8,913 bases of DNA from Gemmatimonadota bacterium (lineage in GTDB: Bacteria; Gemmatimonadota; Gemmatimonadetes; Longimicrobiales; Gaopeijiaceae): positions 1 through 8,913 of the forward strand of contig RFGQ01000412.1 of assembly GCA_003695865.1 (NCBI GenBank), in the 5' to 3' direction. Of this stretch, positions 1-7,520 are shown piece after piece. The translations under genes and the position numbers were made by a program. The stretch's first letter is position 1. Each line of letters starts with the position of its first letter. Below the pieces are notes generated by a model. That model did not search any database. It was not told the origin of the DNA and worked only from the letters and a program-made list of their open reading frames with translations.

Positions 1-1484
1 ACTTCGATCCCTCGGAGCTCGCGGTCGAGGGATCGGACGAGATGAGTCTGGAGGACGCGGAGGCGGCGCTCGAGGCCGCCGAACACGAAGCGGCTGGCGC
101 CGGGCCGGACGGCGGGACGGACGCTGCGGGTGCGCCCGCCGGGTCCCTCGGCGCGGCAGACGAGCCGCTCGCTGCGCCCGGCGAGGCCCCTGCGACCGAG
201 CAGACCGAGGCGGGGTCCACGATGGGGGGCTTCGGCGACGACGCGGTCATGGGCGCCGACATCGAGGGCGCGGACGAACACGATCTCAGTGGGATGGAGC
301 GGATCGAGGTCGAGGGCACGTCGTTGGCCGACGGGGGCGTGGACGTGGATGCGGGCATGATGGAGGGCGTCAACCAGGGGCCCGACTTCGGCGGCGATTT
401 TCAGCTGGAGGGCGCCAATCCCTTCGCGAGCGAGCCGGAGCCGGTGGCGGGCGGGAGCCCCTTCGCCACGGGCGCGCTGGAGGGGGTTGGTGACGAAGCG
501 GCACCGGAGGAGGCGCCGGCCGGTGCCTCGGGGGACGACATGGGGCTGGTCACGGGGCCCGACCTGGGCACGGGCAGCCCCTTCGCCGATCAGGACAATC
601 CGTTCGCCTCGGCCGAACCGGCCGGGGGTGCGTTCGCCGAGGCCGTGCCCGACGACGACACCGCGCCGGTGCTGGACGTGCCGCTCGACGATGCTCCGGG
701 GCCGGCCGCGGCTGCCGAGGAGACGGTCGAGGTGGGCGAGGACGGGCTCAAGGTCCGGGCGGAGCGGAAGCTGTCGGGCCTGGAGAAGCTCGAGAAGAAG
801 CGGCGCTGGCAGGCGCGCATGCAGATGCTCGTGCGGGTGGCGGCGGTGCTCGTGCTGCTCGGTGGGCTGGTCCTGGGCGCCGCCTGGATGGGCTTCATCG
901 ACATTCCGGGCATCACGCCGGTCGAGCGGCGCGTCGGCGTTCCCCCGACGGTGCAACTCGAGGGTCCCCAGCCCGTGACCGCGGTGCTCTCGCACGCGCT
1001 GGTCATCGACTCGTGGCGCACCTACGAGACTCCGCGCGACCTGGTGCCGGCGCTCGGTTCGCGGCTGCCCGAGATGCTCTTCTACGTCAGCGTGGTCGAC
1101 GCGGGTGAGCGGGGCCGCCAGTTCGAGCTGCTCGCGGGTCCGGCCACCTCGGCGCTCGAGGCCGACGCGCTGCGTGGTCCGCTCGCCGAGGTGCTCGACC
1201 GCTACGATCCCGCTTCTTGGAGGGTCGTGGACGCGCCGCTGGCATTCTTCTTCGGCGAATACCCCGACCGCGAGGCGGCCGATGCGCGCGCGGCCCAGCT
1301 CGACGGGCTGGGCGTGCCCGCCTACGTGCTTCAGGTCGAGTACGAGGGCGCGCGCACCGCGTACCGCGTTTACGGCGGGGCCTTTTCCGACGAGTTCCAG
1401 GCGGCCGCGATGGCCGCGCTCATCGGAGAGGCGGGCCTCTCCGACATCCCGTTGATCGAACGCAGAGGGCATCGACCCGAATGA
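1..1484 (+). CDS. SPOR-like domain membrane protein, 5' partial
   Basis: The frame is open from the window edge (readable from base 3) and already acidic before the first ATG at 42, so the true start probably lies upstream. Residue numbers here count from that ATG. Residues 1 to about 235 are acidic and rich in Ala, Gly and Pro, probably disordered, with [NS]PFA motifs at 126, 139, 179 and 186. A basic stretch (about 240-262, with EKKRRWQAR) precedes one hydrophobic helix (about 262-285). By the positive-inside rule the N-terminus is cytoplasmic and the C-terminus periplasmic. Residues about 310-475 contain two alpha/beta units; the second (AFFFGEYPDREAADARAAQL, then YRVYGGAF) resembles a SPOR domain, a family that binds peptidoglycan stripped of stem peptides at division sites. 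The topology resembles FtsN or DedD. Its stop overlaps the smc start by 4 bases. The membrane topology is well supported; the SPOR call is by eye and moderately sure; a role in division is inferred. Confidence 0.65.
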   Translation, partial: FDPSELAVEGSDEMSLEDAEAALEAAEHEAAGAGPDGGTDAAGAPAGSLGAADEPLAAPGEAPATEQTEAGSTMGGFGDDAVMGADIEGADEHDLSGMERIEVEGTSLADGGVDVDAGMMEGVNQGPDFGGDFQLEGANPFASEPEPVAGGSPFATGALEGVGDEAAPEEAPAGASGDDMGLVTGPDLGTGSPFADQDNPFASAEPAGGAFAEAVPDDDTAPVLDVPLDDAPGPAAAAEETVEVGEDGLKVRAERKLSGLEKLEKKRRWQARMQMLVRVAAVLVLLGGLVLGAAWMGFIDIPGITPVERRVGVPPTVQLEGPQPVTAVLSHALVIDSWRTYETPRDLVPALGSRLPEMLFYVSVVDAGERGRQFELLAGPATSALEADALRGPLAEVLDRYDPASWRVVDAPLAFFFGEYPDREAADARAAQLDGLGVPAYVLQVEYEGARTAYRVYGGAFSDEFQAAAMAALIGEAGLSDIPLIERRGHRPE

Positions 1485-4400
1485 AGCTCAAGTCGCTGCG
1501 CGTCCAGGGGTTCAAGTCGTTCGCCGACGCCACCACCGTCGATTTCCACGAAGGCATCACCGCCATCGTGGGCCCGAACGGGTGCGGCAAGTCGAACATC
1601 AAGGACGCGATTCGTTGGGTGCTGGGCGAACAGCGCCCCACGGCCATCCGGGGCGCCCGCATGGACGAGGCGATCTTCCAGGGTTCGGTGAACCGTCGGC
1701 CGGTGAATCGCGGCTCGGTGTCGATGGTCGTGACCAACGAGGACGGCGCGCTGCCGGTGCCCTTCGAAGAGGTCGAAATCGGGCGCACCGTGTACCGCGA
1801 CGGGGGCAGCGACTACAGCATCAACCGCTCCACGTGCCGCCTGCGCGATGTCCACGATCTGTGCCGTGACACGGGCCTGGGGGCCAACGCATACGCGGTC
1901 ATCGAGAACCGCATGATCGACGCCATCCTTTCGGAGCGGGCCGACGAACGGCGGGCGCTGTTCGAAGAGGCCTCGGGGATCGGCAAGTACAAGGATCGCC
2001 GCAAGGCGGCGCTGCGCCGGCTGGAGCAGGCCGAGGCCGACCTGCAGCGGCTCGAAGACGTCATCGCCGAGGTCGAGACCAAGGTACGTTCGCTCGCGCG
2101 CCAGAAGGGGAAGGCGGAGCGGTACCGGACGCTGCGCGAGCGGCGCCTGTCCGTCGAAGTGGCGGTGGTGCGGGCCGACCTGGAACGGTACCGCGACCGG
2201 TTGGAGGCGCTGGACCGCGAGCTCACCGGCGACCGCCAGGACGGTGAGGGCATGGTGGCGGAGTTGCGGGCCGCCGAGGCGCGCTACGAAGGGCTGCGCC
2301 TCCAGCAGGTGGACGCCGAGCGCGCCCGCCAGGCCGCCGCCCAGCGACTCGAGGTCATCCGGGACCAGTTGGTGCGCTGGGAGCGCGACCTGGCCGTGGC
2401 GGCGGAGCGGGCCCAGGCGGCCGAAGAGCGGCTGGCACGGATCGCCGCCGAGCGTGAACAGGGGGCGCGGCGGCGAGAGGAGCTCGACGGCGAGTGGAAC
2501 GAGGCGGCCGGGCAACTCGCCGAGCTCGAGGCCGAACTCGAGACGGCCAAGGGCGAGTTGGAGCGGGTGCGCGGGCAGAGCGCAGAGGTTCGCGCGCGCC
2601 TCGACGAGGCGCGGCGGGCGCTGGCCGAGGCCGAGACCGCCGAGCGCGAGCTGGTGCGCCGGGGGGCGCAACTCGAGGGAGACGCCGAGGCGGCCGAGAG
2701 CCAGGCCGCGGAGCTGGAGCGCCGCCTGGAGCGGCTGGCGCAGGAGCTCGAGAACACGTCGCACGAGCTCAGCGAGTTGCAGACGCAGGGCGACCTGTTC
2801 TCCGACCGCGTGAGCGAGTTCTCGCGCCAGGTCGAGGCGGCGCGCGCGGCGGTGGCGGCCCAGCAGGAAGTCGTTCACGAGGCGCGCCGCGCCCTCGAGG
2901 GCGCACGTGAAGAGGAGCTCGACGCTCAGCGGACGCTCCGCCGCGCAGAGGCCGAATTGAGCGCACTGGAGGCGCTCGAGCAGGCGCGCGAGGGGATCGA
3001 ACCGGCCGTGAGCGCGGCGCTCGAGGCGCGTCCGAAGGACGCGCTGGGGACGCTGGCCGACTTCATCGAGGCGCCGGCGGAGTTGGCCGGTGTCGTCGAG
3101 GCCTACCTGGGGCCGCTGGCGCGGGGCGTCGTCACGCCCGATACGGCGGCGGCGCGCCGCTTGGCGGCCTGGTTCGAGGCGGAATGGGAGGGCGGCGGGG
3201 GCCTGATCCTGCTGCCGCTCGACCGGGCGCCCGAGCCCGAGCGGCGCGGTTCGCTCGGTGAAGTGGTGCGCGGGACGGGCCGGGGCGCGCCCTGGGTCGA
3301 CGCCCTGCTCGCCGGCCTGGAGCTGACCGAGGACGGCCTGGACGCCGCCGACCCTTCGGCGGCGGTCCTGAGCCGGGCGGGCTTCGCGGTGGACGAGCGA
3401 GGGATCGTCCGGGTGGGCGACCCCAGCGGGGCGACCGGCGTGCTCGAGCGACGCGAACGCATGCGCGTGCTGGCGGGCGAAGTGGAGCAGGCCACGGCGG
3501 CGGTCGAGGCGGCCGCCGGGCGCCGTGAGGCCGCGCGAGCCGCCCTGCAGGAGGCCGAAGACGCGCTCGAGCAGGCGCGCGCTGCGCTGCGCGAGGCCGA
3601 GGACGGACTGCGTGAGAGCTCGGCCGAGGTGCAGGCGCAGGTCGACCGCAGCGCCCGCGCCGACCGCCACCGCGACGAGCTCGCGCGTCAGATCGAGGGC
3701 ACGCGCGCGGCGCGTGAACGCGCGCTGGAGCGGGTGCGGACCGCGCGCGAAGACCGGGCGGACCTGCTCGGCCGCGAGGAGGAGTTCCATCGCGCCCGCG
3801 AGGAGGCCGGCAGGCGGCTCGAGTCGGTGCAGGAGCGGTGGGAGGCGGTGCGCGCCGAGGAGTCGCGGCTCGCGGTCGAGGCGGCCAGGCTGCAGGGTGA
3901 GGCCGACCGCGCCCGCGAGCGGATGTCGGCGCTCGACGCCGAGGTGCGGCGCCTGGGCGAGCGCGCGGCCGAGCTCGACGCCGAGGAACGGGCGCTGGCC
4001 GAGGCGCTCGCGGTGGCGCGGGCCCTGCAGGAAGAGGGCGCCGCCGAGACCGAGACGCTCTTCGCTCAGCGGGACGAGGCCGAGTCGGACCTGCGTGAGC
4101 GCGACGTCCGTCTGCAGGCCGTGCTCGAGGAGTTGGCCGCGGCCGAGAAGGCGCTGCGCGAGTTGCGGCAGGCCGAGCGCGAGGCGGTCGACCGCCGGCA
4201 TCGGCTGGAACTCGAGCGTCAGGAGATCACCGGCAAGGTCGGCATGATCCAGGAGCGGCTCGAGGGCGAATGGGGCCGGCCGCTCGAGGTGCTGCTCCAC
4301 GAGGCCGAGCCGGTCGAGGGCGATCCCGAGGTCCTGCGCGAGGAGCTGGCCGACATCGTGACGCAGCTCGAGCGCATCGGCCTCGTCAACATGCTCGCCG

Positions 4401-4999
4401 TCGAGGAGCACGCCGAAGAAAGCGCCCGCCTCCAGTTCCTCAAGGAGCAGCGCGAAGACCTGCTGCAGGCGCGCAACGATCTGCGCACGGCCATTCGCGA
4501 GATCAACGAGACGGCCATCACGCTCTTCGAAGAGACGTTCCAGGCGATCCGCGAGAACTTCCGTAACACGTTCGTACGCCTCTTCGAAGGCGGCGAGGCG
4601 GACCTCTGGCTGGCCGATCCCGAGGATCCGCTCGAGAGCCCGATCGAGATCCACGCCTCGCCCAGGGGCAAGAAGACGCAGCGCATCGACCTGCTCTCGG
4701 GTGGTGAGCGGGCGCTCACGGCGCTATCCCTGCTTTTCGGGATCTACCTGGTCAAACCGAGTCCCTTCTGCGTGCTCGACGAGGTGGACGCTCCGTTGGA
4801 CGAGAGCAACATCGGACGCTTCATCCGGCTGCTGCAGGAGTTCAAGGAGCAGACGCAGTTCGTGGTGATCACGCACAATCCGCGGACCATGGAGGCCGCC
4901 GACTGGATCTACGGCGTGACCATGGAGGAGCCCGGCGTCAGCAAGATCGTGGGCGTACAGCTTCGCGATGCCGTGAAGGCGTCGGGATCGGCGGCCTAG
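1481..4999 (+). CDS. smc: Chromosome segregation ATPase SMC
   Basis: SMC is the ATPase of the bacterial condensin complex with ScpA and ScpB. It forms a dimeric ring that loads on DNA and extrudes or holds loops to organise and separate chromosomes. The 1172-residue product has the usual family length. It begins MKLKSLRVQGFKSFAD, the normal N-terminus, which fixes the start at 1481; the frame is open further upstream but reads there as an out-of-frame shadow of the preceding gene. Features: Walker A GPNGCGKS (31-38), DTGLG with the Q-loop region (about 133-150), first coiled-coil arm (about 165-515), hinge (about 520-660), second arm (about 665-960), the LVNMLAVEEHAEE head entry (from about 968), ABC signature LSGGE (1072-1076), Walker B VLDE (catalytic E1101), D-loop (1104-1110) and H-loop H1132. 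The conserved Q-loop Gln is Asn143, and the hinge is divergent. A GAGGG lies 11 bases before the start; with the ATGA overlap this suggests translation coupled to the upstream gene. scpA and scpB are not in the window. Confidence 0.97.
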   Translation: MKLKSLRVQGFKSFADATTVDFHEGITAIVGPNGCGKSNIKDAIRWVLGEQRPTAIRGARMDEAIFQGSVNRRPVNRGSVSMVVTNEDGALPVPFEEVEIGRTVYRDGGSDYSINRSTCRLRDVHDLCRDTGLGANAYAVIENRMIDAILSERADERRALFEEASGIGKYKDRRKAALRRLEQAEADLQRLEDVIAEVETKVRSLARQKGKAERYRTLRERRLSVEVAVVRADLERYRDRLEALDRELTGDRQDGEGMVAELRAAEARYEGLRLQQVDAERARQAAAQRLEVIRDQLVRWERDLAVAAERAQAAEERLARIAAEREQGARRREELDGEWNEAAGQLAELEAELETAKGELERVRGQSAEVRARLDEARRALAEAETAERELVRRGAQLEGDAEAAESQAAELERRLERLAQELENTSHELSELQTQGDLFSDRVSEFSRQVEAARAAVAAQQEVVHEARRALEGAREEELDAQRTLRRAEAELSALEALEQAREGIEPAVSAALEARPKDALGTLADFIEAPAELAGVVEAYLGPLARGVVTPDTAAARRLAAWFEAEWEGGGGLILLPLDRAPEPERRGSLGEVVRGTGRGAPWVDALLAGLELTEDGLDAADPSAAVLSRAGFAVDERGIVRVGDPSGATGVLERRERMRVLAGEVEQATAAVEAAAGRREAARAALQEAEDALEQARAALREAEDGLRESSAEVQAQVDRSARADRHRDELARQIEGTRAARERALERVRTAREDRADLLGREEEFHRAREEAGRRLESVQERWEAVRAEESRLAVEAARLQGEADRARERMSALDAEVRRLGERAAELDAEERALAEALAVARALQEEGAAETETLFAQRDEAESDLRERDVRLQAVLEELAAAEKALRELRQAEREAVDRRHRLELERQEITGKVGMIQERLEGEWGRPLEVLLHEAEPVEGDPEVLREELADIVTQLERIGLVNMLAVEEHAEESARLQFLKEQREDLLQARNDLRTAIREINETAITLFEETFQAIRENFRNTFVRLFEGGEADLWLADPEDPLESPIEIHASPRGKKTQRIDLLSGGERALTALSLLFGIYLVKPSPFCVLDEVDAPLDESNIGRFIRLLQEFKEQTQFVVITHNPRTMEAADWIYGVTMEEPGVSKIVGVQLRDAVKASGSAA

Positions 5000-5006
5000 C
5001 CGGGGG

Positions 5007-5038
5007 CCGCGGCCGCGGGCCCGGCCTCCCGGCCGCGG
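5007..5038 (+). terminator. GC-only hairpin after smc, possible terminator
   Basis: CCGCGGCCGcGGG (5007-5019) can pair with CCCGGCCGCGG (5028-5038), giving an 11-bp stem with one bulged base and an 8-base loop. It starts 7 bases after the smc stop codon. No T-run follows, so it is not a classical intrinsic terminator. It could slow or end transcription, protect the 3' end of the message, or simply reflect base composition. Transcription may well continue into the next gene, 73 bases after smc. Confidence 0.3.
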
Positions 5039-5072
5039 GGGCGTTGCGGCGGCGACGGTACCGGAGAGGATC

Positions 5073-5876
5073 ATGAGTGCGGTGCGCCTGACGATCCTGG
5101 GGGCGGGCACGCTCCTGCCCGACCGAGTGCGCCATTCGGCGGCGCACCATGTGGCCGCCGGGAAGGTGTCGCTGCTCCTCGACTGCGGTGCGGGCACGCT
5201 GCACGCTCTCGACGGCACGTTCGGGCCCCGTTTGGACTCCCTGACCCACGTCGCGATCACACACTTCCACACCGATCACTGGGGCGATCTGGAGTCGCTG
5301 TTCTTCGCCTGGCGCCACAGTCCAGGGGGAGGGCGCAGCGCTCCGCTCACGCTGCTGGGCCCCGAGGGGCTACGGGAGCGGCTCGAGGCCCTGGCGGCCG
5401 CGCACGGCGACTTCGTGCTGGATCCGGGCTTCCCGCTCGACGTGGTCGAGCTGGCCCACGGCGCGCGCTGGGCCGAAGGGTCGCTCACGCTCTCGGCGCA
5501 CCGCACCGAGCACACCCCCGAGTCGCTCGCCTTCCGCGTCGAGGTGGATGGCGTATCGGTGGGCTACACGGGCGACACGGGCCCGTGCGAGGGCCTCGGA
5601 GCGTTCTTTGCACGCGTGGAGGCGCTCGTTTCGGAGTGCGCCGTGCCCGATCCGCCCCCGGTCGACAACCACCTCTCTCCGGCCGGGGTCGCGGCGCTCG
5701 CCGGAGAGGCGCGACCGCGCGTGCTCGTCACCACCCACGCCTTCCCCGCGCTCCCGGCCGACGAGGTTCCCGCATTGGTGCGTGAGGCGGGATACACCGG
5801 AGACGTACTCGCCGGAGTCGACGGGCTCGCCCTGGAGCTGGAGCCGGGTGCGTGGCGGCCCGCTCCGGTGGATTGA
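5073..5876 (+). CDS. MBL-fold metal-dependent hydrolase (RNase Z/ElaC-like)
   Basis: A 267-residue metallo-beta-lactamase-fold protein without signal peptide or membrane segment, so cytoplasmic. The dinuclear metal site is visible in order: HFHTDH at 64-69, His147 in TEHTPES, Asp168 in GYTGDTG, and a final His222 in VTTHAFP. The N-terminus (LTILGAGT, then LLLDCGAGT) is the opening beta-strand pattern of the RNase Z/ElaC-like branch, which includes tRNA 3'-processing nucleases, phosphodiesterases and hydrolases of unknown substrate. I see no long exosite arm typical of true RNase Z, so tRNA processing should not be assumed. The ATG is preceded by GGAGAGGA (5063-5070), a good ribosome binding site. 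It sits between smc and aroF, 73 and 61 bases away, and this context does not reveal the substrate. Fold and metal site are confident; specific function is unknown. Confidence 0.9.
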   Translation: MSAVRLTILGAGTLLPDRVRHSAAHHVAAGKVSLLLDCGAGTLHALDGTFGPRLDSLTHVAITHFHTDHWGDLESLFFAWRHSPGGGRSAPLTLLGPEGLRERLEALAAAHGDFVLDPGFPLDVVELAHGARWAEGSLTLSAHRTEHTPESLAFRVEVDGVSVGYTGDTGPCEGLGAFFARVEALVSECAVPDPPPVDNHLSPAGVAALAGEARPRVLVTTHAFPALPADEVPALVREAGYTGDVLAGVDGLALELEPGAWRPAPVD

Positions 5877-5891
5877 TCTGCCTGTCGGCGC

Positions 5892-5897
5892 TAGACT
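5892..5897 (+). promoter_or_regulatory. Weak candidate -10 hexamer before aroF
   Basis: The 61-bp gap between the MBL gene and aroF contains TAGACT (5892-5897) in a short stretch that is AT-richer than its surroundings. It resembles the TAGGTT -10 box of the SRP RNA promoter in this window. The only -35-like element, TTGATC (5873-5878), is just 13 bases upstream, too close for a normal sigma70 promoter. It may be a weak promoter with a poor -35, or chance. Confidence 0.2.
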
Positions 5898-5937
5898 TAG
5901 CTCCGTTTCCACACCTCCATCGGGCGAGGGCTGAAGC

Positions 5938-6987
5938 ATGCTCGTGGTGATGAACCACAACGCGGGCAACGAGGACATCGATCGGGTCGTCGAGACGATC
6001 CGGGAGATGGGCTACGAGGCCCGGCCGATCCCCGGCCGGCAGCGCACCAGTGTGGGCCTGATCGGCAATGACGGGCGGGTGGACGCGGGGCGCCTGGAGG
6101 GGCTTCCCGGCGTGCGCGAAGTGATCCCGGTCACGAAGCCCTACAAGCAGGTATCACGCGAGTGGAAGGAAGACGACACCGTCGTCACGCTCCCCAACGG
6201 CACCGCGATCGGCGGGCCGGAGGTGGCGCTCTTCGCGGGCCCGTGCGCCGTGGAGAGCGAGGAGCAGATTCTGGGGATCGCGAGGCGTCTGCGTGACGCC
6301 GGTGCAACGGTGCTCCGCGGCGGCGCGTTCAAACCGCGCACCTCGCCCTACTCGTTCCAGGGGCTGGGGCTCGAGGGCCTGAAGCTGCTGGCGCGGGCGA
6401 GGGAAGAGACCGGGCTCGCCGTCATCACCGAGGCCATCGACCCCGAAGGCGTGGATCTGGTCGCCGAGTACGCCGACGTGATCCAGATCGGCGCGCGCAA
6501 CATGCAGAACTATCCGCTGCTGCGGCGCGCCGGGCGCGTCGGTAAGCCGGTACTGCTCAAGCGCGGAATGTCGGCGACGATCAACGAACTGCTGCTGGCC
6601 GCCGAGTATCTGCTCGCCGAGGGGAACGACCAGGTGATCCTGTGCGAGCGGGGGGTGCGGAGCTTCGATACGCACACCCGCAACCTGCTCGACCTGACGG
6701 CCATTCCGGTGGTGAAGTCGCTGTCGCACCTGCCGATCATCGCCGATCCCAGCCACGGGACCGGCGTGCGGGCCAAGGTCATCCCGATGGCGCGGGCCGC
6801 CGTGGCCGCGGGGGCCGACGGGCTCATCGTGGAAGTGCACCCCGACCCCACGCGCGCCCTGTCGGATGGCGCTCAGTCGCTCTATCCCGAGCAATTCGAG
6901 GAGCTCGTGGGACAGATCGAGGTGATCGCGCGCGCCATCGGACGCTCGCTGGTCCCTGCGCTGCACGCCGCCGGCTCGCGCGGCTGA
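5938..6987 (+). CDS. aroF: 3-deoxy-7-phosphoheptulonate synthase, type I-beta
   Basis: DAHP synthase condenses phosphoenolpyruvate with erythrose 4-phosphate, the first step of the shikimate pathway to aromatic amino acids; it is cytoplasmic and metal-dependent. The 349-residue protein has an N-terminal ferredoxin-like regulatory domain (about 1-70) and a TIM-barrel catalytic domain (about 90-340). Catalytic motifs: FAGPCAVES, LRGGAFKPRTSPYSFQG, LLKRGMS, CERG, ADPSHGTG and VEVHPDP. The predicted metal ligands Cys103, His273, Glu299 and Asp310 each sit one position after the Thermotoga maritima enzyme's Cys102, His272, Glu298 and Asp309, which strongly supports the I-beta subtype. In that family the N-terminal domain mediates feedback inhibition by aromatic amino acids; the same is inferred here. 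GAGGG (5926-5930) lies 7 bases before the ATG. No attenuator or leader peptide fits in the 61-bp upstream gap. Two hairpins follow the stop, so the transcript may end there. Confidence 0.97.
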   Translation: MLVVMNHNAGNEDIDRVVETIREMGYEARPIPGRQRTSVGLIGNDGRVDAGRLEGLPGVREVIPVTKPYKQVSREWKEDDTVVTLPNGTAIGGPEVALFAGPCAVESEEQILGIARRLRDAGATVLRGGAFKPRTSPYSFQGLGLEGLKLLARAREETGLAVITEAIDPEGVDLVAEYADVIQIGARNMQNYPLLRRAGRVGKPVLLKRGMSATINELLLAAEYLLAEGNDQVILCERGVRSFDTHTRNLLDLTAIPVVKSLSHLPIIADPSHGTGVRAKVIPMARAAVAAGADGLIVEVHPDPTRALSDGAQSLYPEQFEELVGQIEVIARAIGRSLVPALHAAGSRG

Positions 6988-7005
6988 GGTCGGCCTACAC
7001 GGGCG

Positions 7006-7024
7006 GGTCGGCAGCCCGCCGACC
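7006..7024 (+). repeat. Inverted repeat after aroF (first of two)
   Basis: GGTCGGC (7006-7012) and GCCGACC (7018-7024) are perfect 7-bp complements separated by 5 bases. The element lies 18 bases after the aroF stop and just before a longer hairpin. It may form part of a bipartite termination or 3'-end protecting structure. Confidence 0.35.
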
Positions 7025-7036
7025 GGGTCCGCCGGG

Positions 7037-7060
7037 CTCCCGGTCCGGGTGGACCGGGAG
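7037..7060 (+). terminator. Perfect 10-bp stem-loop after aroF
   Basis: CTCCCGGTCC (7037-7046) and GGACCGGGAG (7051-7060) are perfect complements around a 4-base GGGT loop. The hairpin lies 49 bases after the aroF stop in a 167-bp gene-free stretch. No T-run follows (the next bases are AGGAGCG), so termination would have to be factor-assisted or of the U-less kind. A role in stabilising the aroF message is equally possible. Apart from these two hairpins I see no gene or clear promoter in 6988-7154. Confidence 0.4.
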
Positions 7061-7154
7061 AGGAGCGTAGCCGGGATCGGTGCCGGTCGAGGCGGGCGCC
7101 CCCAGGGGCGCGTCGGCCCATGTCACCGCCCCGCCCGAGGGGCGAGCGTGACCC

Positions 7155-7520
7155 ATGACCACGTTCCTTCGCGGGCGCGCGTTCGAGACGGCTGCCGCCC
7201 GTTTTCTCGAGTCCAAGGGCTGGACCGTGCTCGCGCGCAACGTGCGGGTGGGTCCGGTGGAGATCGATCTCGTCGTGGTGCGGGACGGTGTGCTCGCGTT
7301 CGTCGAGGTGAAGGGCCGGGGAAGGGGGGCGCCGGCGCACCCGCTGGCCTGGCTCACGCGGCGTAAGCGGGCGCGGGTCGTGCGGGCCGCTCGAGGGTGG
7401 CTGCAGCGCACGGGCGGCACCTGGCGCGGGGTGCGCTTCGACGCCGTGTCCGTTCGTGAAGGAGCCCCGGGGAGGCTGATCATCGAGCACGTGGAGGACG
7501 CCTGGCGGGCCGACGACTGA
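7155..7520 (+). CDS. yraN: YraN/UPF0102 family endonuclease-like protein
   Basis: A 121-residue cytoplasmic protein of the YraN (UPF0102) family, which has a Holliday-junction-resolvase-like PD-(D/E)XK nuclease fold; its physiological role is not established. The family pattern is complete: RGRAFETAAARFLESKGW (N-terminal helix, Glu11), GPVEIDLVV (Glu36, Asp38) and AFVEVKGR (Glu51, Lys53), giving the D-x(n)-E-x-K catalytic set. A basic helix follows (RRKRARVVRAARGWL), the usual position for nucleic acid contact. Length matches the family norm of about 115-130. An in-frame TGA at 7149-7151 means the ATG at 7155 is the earliest possible start. The ribosome binding site is weak: GAGGGG at 7137-7142 is 12 bases away. 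It is the last protein gene before the SRP RNA and dnaX. Family assignment is strong, nuclease activity inferred. Confidence 0.92.
   Translation: MTTFLRGRAFETAAARFLESKGWTVLARNVRVGPVEIDLVVVRDGVLAFVEVKGRGRGAPAHPLAWLTRRKRARVVRAARGWLQRTGGTWRGVRFDAVSVREGAPGRLIIEHVEDAWRADD

Noticed and set aside
1217..1480. An N-terminal extension of SMC by 88 codons.
   Set aside because: The extension overlaps the upstream gene out of frame, is Arg/Gly-rich low-complexity sequence, and normal SMC proteins begin at the MKLKSLRVQGFKSF found at 1481.
1370..4654. A very long antisense open frame (about 1090 codons) opposite smc.
   Set aside because: It mirrors the smc coding sequence; GC-rich coiled-coil genes rarely give stop codons on the other strand. 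Its product is Leu/Arg/Gly-rich with no recognisable domain, while the + strand encodes a complete SMC.
5873..5902. A full sigma70 promoter before aroF (TTGATC with TAGACT or TTAGCT).
   Set aside because: The spacings are 13 bases to TAGACT (too short) or 18 bases to TTAGCT (a poor -10). Only a low-confidence -10 is kept as a feature.
6154..6966. An antisense open frame of about 270 codons opposite aroF.
   Set aside because: It has no recognisable domain and lies fully opposite a DAHP synthase gene with all catalytic residues; a composition shadow.
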